Source: DASUAO01 sp046484625 (GTDB lineage Bacteria; Actinomycetota; Acidimicrobiia; IMCC26256; PALSA-555). From it: a stretch of DNA of 5,276 nt. Positions 4,207 through 5,276 of this stretch are shown here, one piece after another. The translations under genes were made by a program, and so were the position numbers. The stretch lies in assembly GCA_046484625.1 (NCBI GenBank), contig JAWOIO010000066.1, forward strand, positions 1 to 5,276, read 5' to 3'. The notes below the pieces were generated by a model. That model did no database searches. It had not been told where the DNA came from and was given only the letters and a program-made list of their open reading frames with translations. Positions within the stretch are counted from its first letter, which is position 1; every line of letters starts with the position of its first letter.

Positions 4207-5276
4207 CTACCAGAGCGCGATCGCCGCTCCCGGATCGAAGCCGTACACGTCGGCGGCGTCGCCCTTGAGCACCGCGATCGCGCCGGCTTCCGCGGCGAGC
4301 TGCTCTTGGTCGACGCCGTGCTCGTGGCGCCGTAAGAAGCGAGGTGCGCCCTCCTCGAGGGAGCGTCCGCGCACGGCGAGCAGGTGGTCGGCCGGCGCCG
4401 CCTCGCGCGCGAAGGCGAGCGACGACGTCTCGTTCCCGCCCGAGCCGTGCAGGAGCATCAGCGTGGGCCGACCGCTGCCGGGCACGAAGCGGTGCACCCA
4501 GCCCAGGTCGCGCTTGGGCGGCCGCGGCTCGCCGGGCGCCGCGACGTGGGGGAGGACGACCTCGATGAGGGCGCGCTTCGGCTCGAGCTCTTCGGAGAGC
4601 ACCAGGTCGAGGCCCAGCCGCTCGGGTGGCTGGCCCGCCGCGAGGCCGGGGCCGTCGGTGGCGACCTCGAGGATGGCGCCGCCCGGTTCGCGCACGTAGA
4701 GGGAGCGGAAGAAGCCGTGCTCGCGCAAGGGGTTGAGCTCCAGGTCCTCGGCGCCCAGGCGGTCCGCGAGGCGCTCGTGCGTGGCGTTGTCCGCCGTTCG
4801 AAACGCCACGTGGTGGAGCGTGCCGACCCCGCCGGCCGACGGCCAGAAGCTGTGCGCGTCGCGCACGAGGACCGTATGGCCCACAGGGGCGTCGCTGCGG
4901 TAGCGCCGCACCGCCTCGTCGGTACCTACGTGCGCGAAGCCCAGGTGGTCGGTGAGGATCCGGCCGGTGGCGTCGGGCACGTCGCTCCAGAGGGTGACGT
5001 GGTGCAGGCCGCGGACGCTCGCCTCGGCGGGCACGTCCGAGCCTTCCCAAGGGAACGCCACGGGCGCGTCGGGCGTGCCGACGAGCGCGACGGGGAGCCC
5101 ATCGGGGTCCTCCAGCTCGAGCAGCGTTCGGTCGCCGTCGGGCGTCGGACCGCGGAAGCGGACGCCGCGCTCGAGGAACCGCTGAACCCAGTACCCGATG
5201 CGGTCGAGGGGCACGATCAGGCCGATCTCGGTGGCTTGGCCGACGCCGCGGCGCCCGCGGGCGGTGTCGGGCCAGG
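4207..5276 (-). CDS. Ring-cleaving dioxygenase (VOC, MhqO/LinE-like) fused to a truncated alpha/beta hydrolase; 5' end outside window
   Basis: There are 355 visible residues, numbered from the codon at 5274; the start lies beyond the right edge. Residues 1-66 are the rest of the first VOC domain (DTARGRRGVGQATEIGL, later LLELEDPDGLPVALVG). Residues 85-209 are a second VOC domain with the probable metal ligands: the His pair 91-92 in GLHHVTLW, the pair 154-155 in GTLHHVAF, and Glu203 in AILEVATD. This arrangement matches (hydro)quinone/catechol ring-cleaving dioxygenases. From about residue 258 an MhqD-like hydrolase begins in the same frame (WVHRFVPG, oxyanion loop HGSGG at 276-280, then VRGRSLEEGAPRFLRR). 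It stops at TAG directly before the nucleophile Ser. MhqO and MhqD are normally separate neighbouring genes. The dioxygenase part looks intact as far as it can be seen; the hydrolase part cannot work. Confidence 0.8.
   Translation of the reverse strand, partial: WPDTARGRRGVGQATEIGLIVPLDRIGYWVQRFLERGVRFRGPTPDGDRTLLELEDPDGLPVALVGTPDAPVAFPWEGSDVPAEASVRGLHHVTLWSDVPDATGRILTDHLGFAHVGTDEAVRRYRSDAPVGHTVLVRDAHSFWPSAGGVGTLHHVAFRTADNATHERLADRLGAEDLELNPLREHGFFRSLYVREPGGAILEVATDGPGLAAGQPPERLGLDLVLSEELEPKRALIEVVLPHVAAPGEPRPPKRDLGWVHRFVPGSGRPTLMLLHGSGGNETSSLAFAREAAPADHLLAVRGRSLEEGAPRFLRRHEHGVDQEQLAAEAGAIAVLKGDAADVYGFDPGAAIALW

Noticed and set aside
4091..5050. 319-codon minus-strand frame overlapping the dioxygenase
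   Set aside because: It is extremely rich in Arg, Pro and Gly and is the out-of-frame shadow of the dioxygenase-hydrolase gene.
1..5276. CRISPR array, insertion sequence or transposase
   Set aside because: No regularly spaced repeats, no terminal inverted repeats with target duplications and no transposase or recombinase motifs were seen.

Overview
The window is GC-rich, with strong G/C preference at third codon positions, GTG starts beside ATG, TAnnnT-type -10 boxes and one apparently leaderless mRNA. This fits an actinobacterium-like genome, possibly an uncultured lineage. The assignment is an inference from composition and signals only.

Left part (1-1933): a run of toxin-antitoxin material, all on the + strand. 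It opens with the 3' end of an MNT-type minimal nucleotidyltransferase (HEPN/MNT family). A GTG overlapping its stop begins a reading frame that looks like the first residues of a HEPN toxin, but the similarity ends after about 8 codons. Two complete, unrelated VapBC modules follow: vapBC1 (320-968, genes overlapping by 20 nt) and vapBC2 (1329-1933, ATGA overlap). Both have a TAnnnT box and a near-consensus Shine-Dalgarno sequence about 22 nt before the antitoxin start. Each antitoxin should neutralise its own PIN-domain RNase. The gap between the modules (969-1328) holds a probable small broken minus-strand gene and a perfect 12-bp inverted repeat.

Middle part (1934-3628): a 444-nt stretch without a confident gene, then a complete metal-dependent amidohydrolase (2378-3628) that is probably leaderless. 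A weak hairpin follows it.

Right part (3629-5276): minus-strand sequence converging on the amidohydrolase. A ring-cleaving (MhqO/LinE-like, vicinal-oxygen-chelate fold) dioxygenase runs off the right edge. It is fused in frame to an MhqD-like alpha/beta hydrolase. The hydrolase half carries an amber codon directly before its nucleophile serine and a one-base frameshift about 100 nt later, so it is broken as sequenced. Between it and the amidohydrolase is a short coding-like minus-strand fragment that may be the 3' end of a lost gene.

I do not see a convincing new multi-gene system. The best leads are the decayed third TA module beside two intact ones, the dioxygenase-hydrolase fusion with its disrupted nucleophile elbow, and the small broken minus-strand gene.
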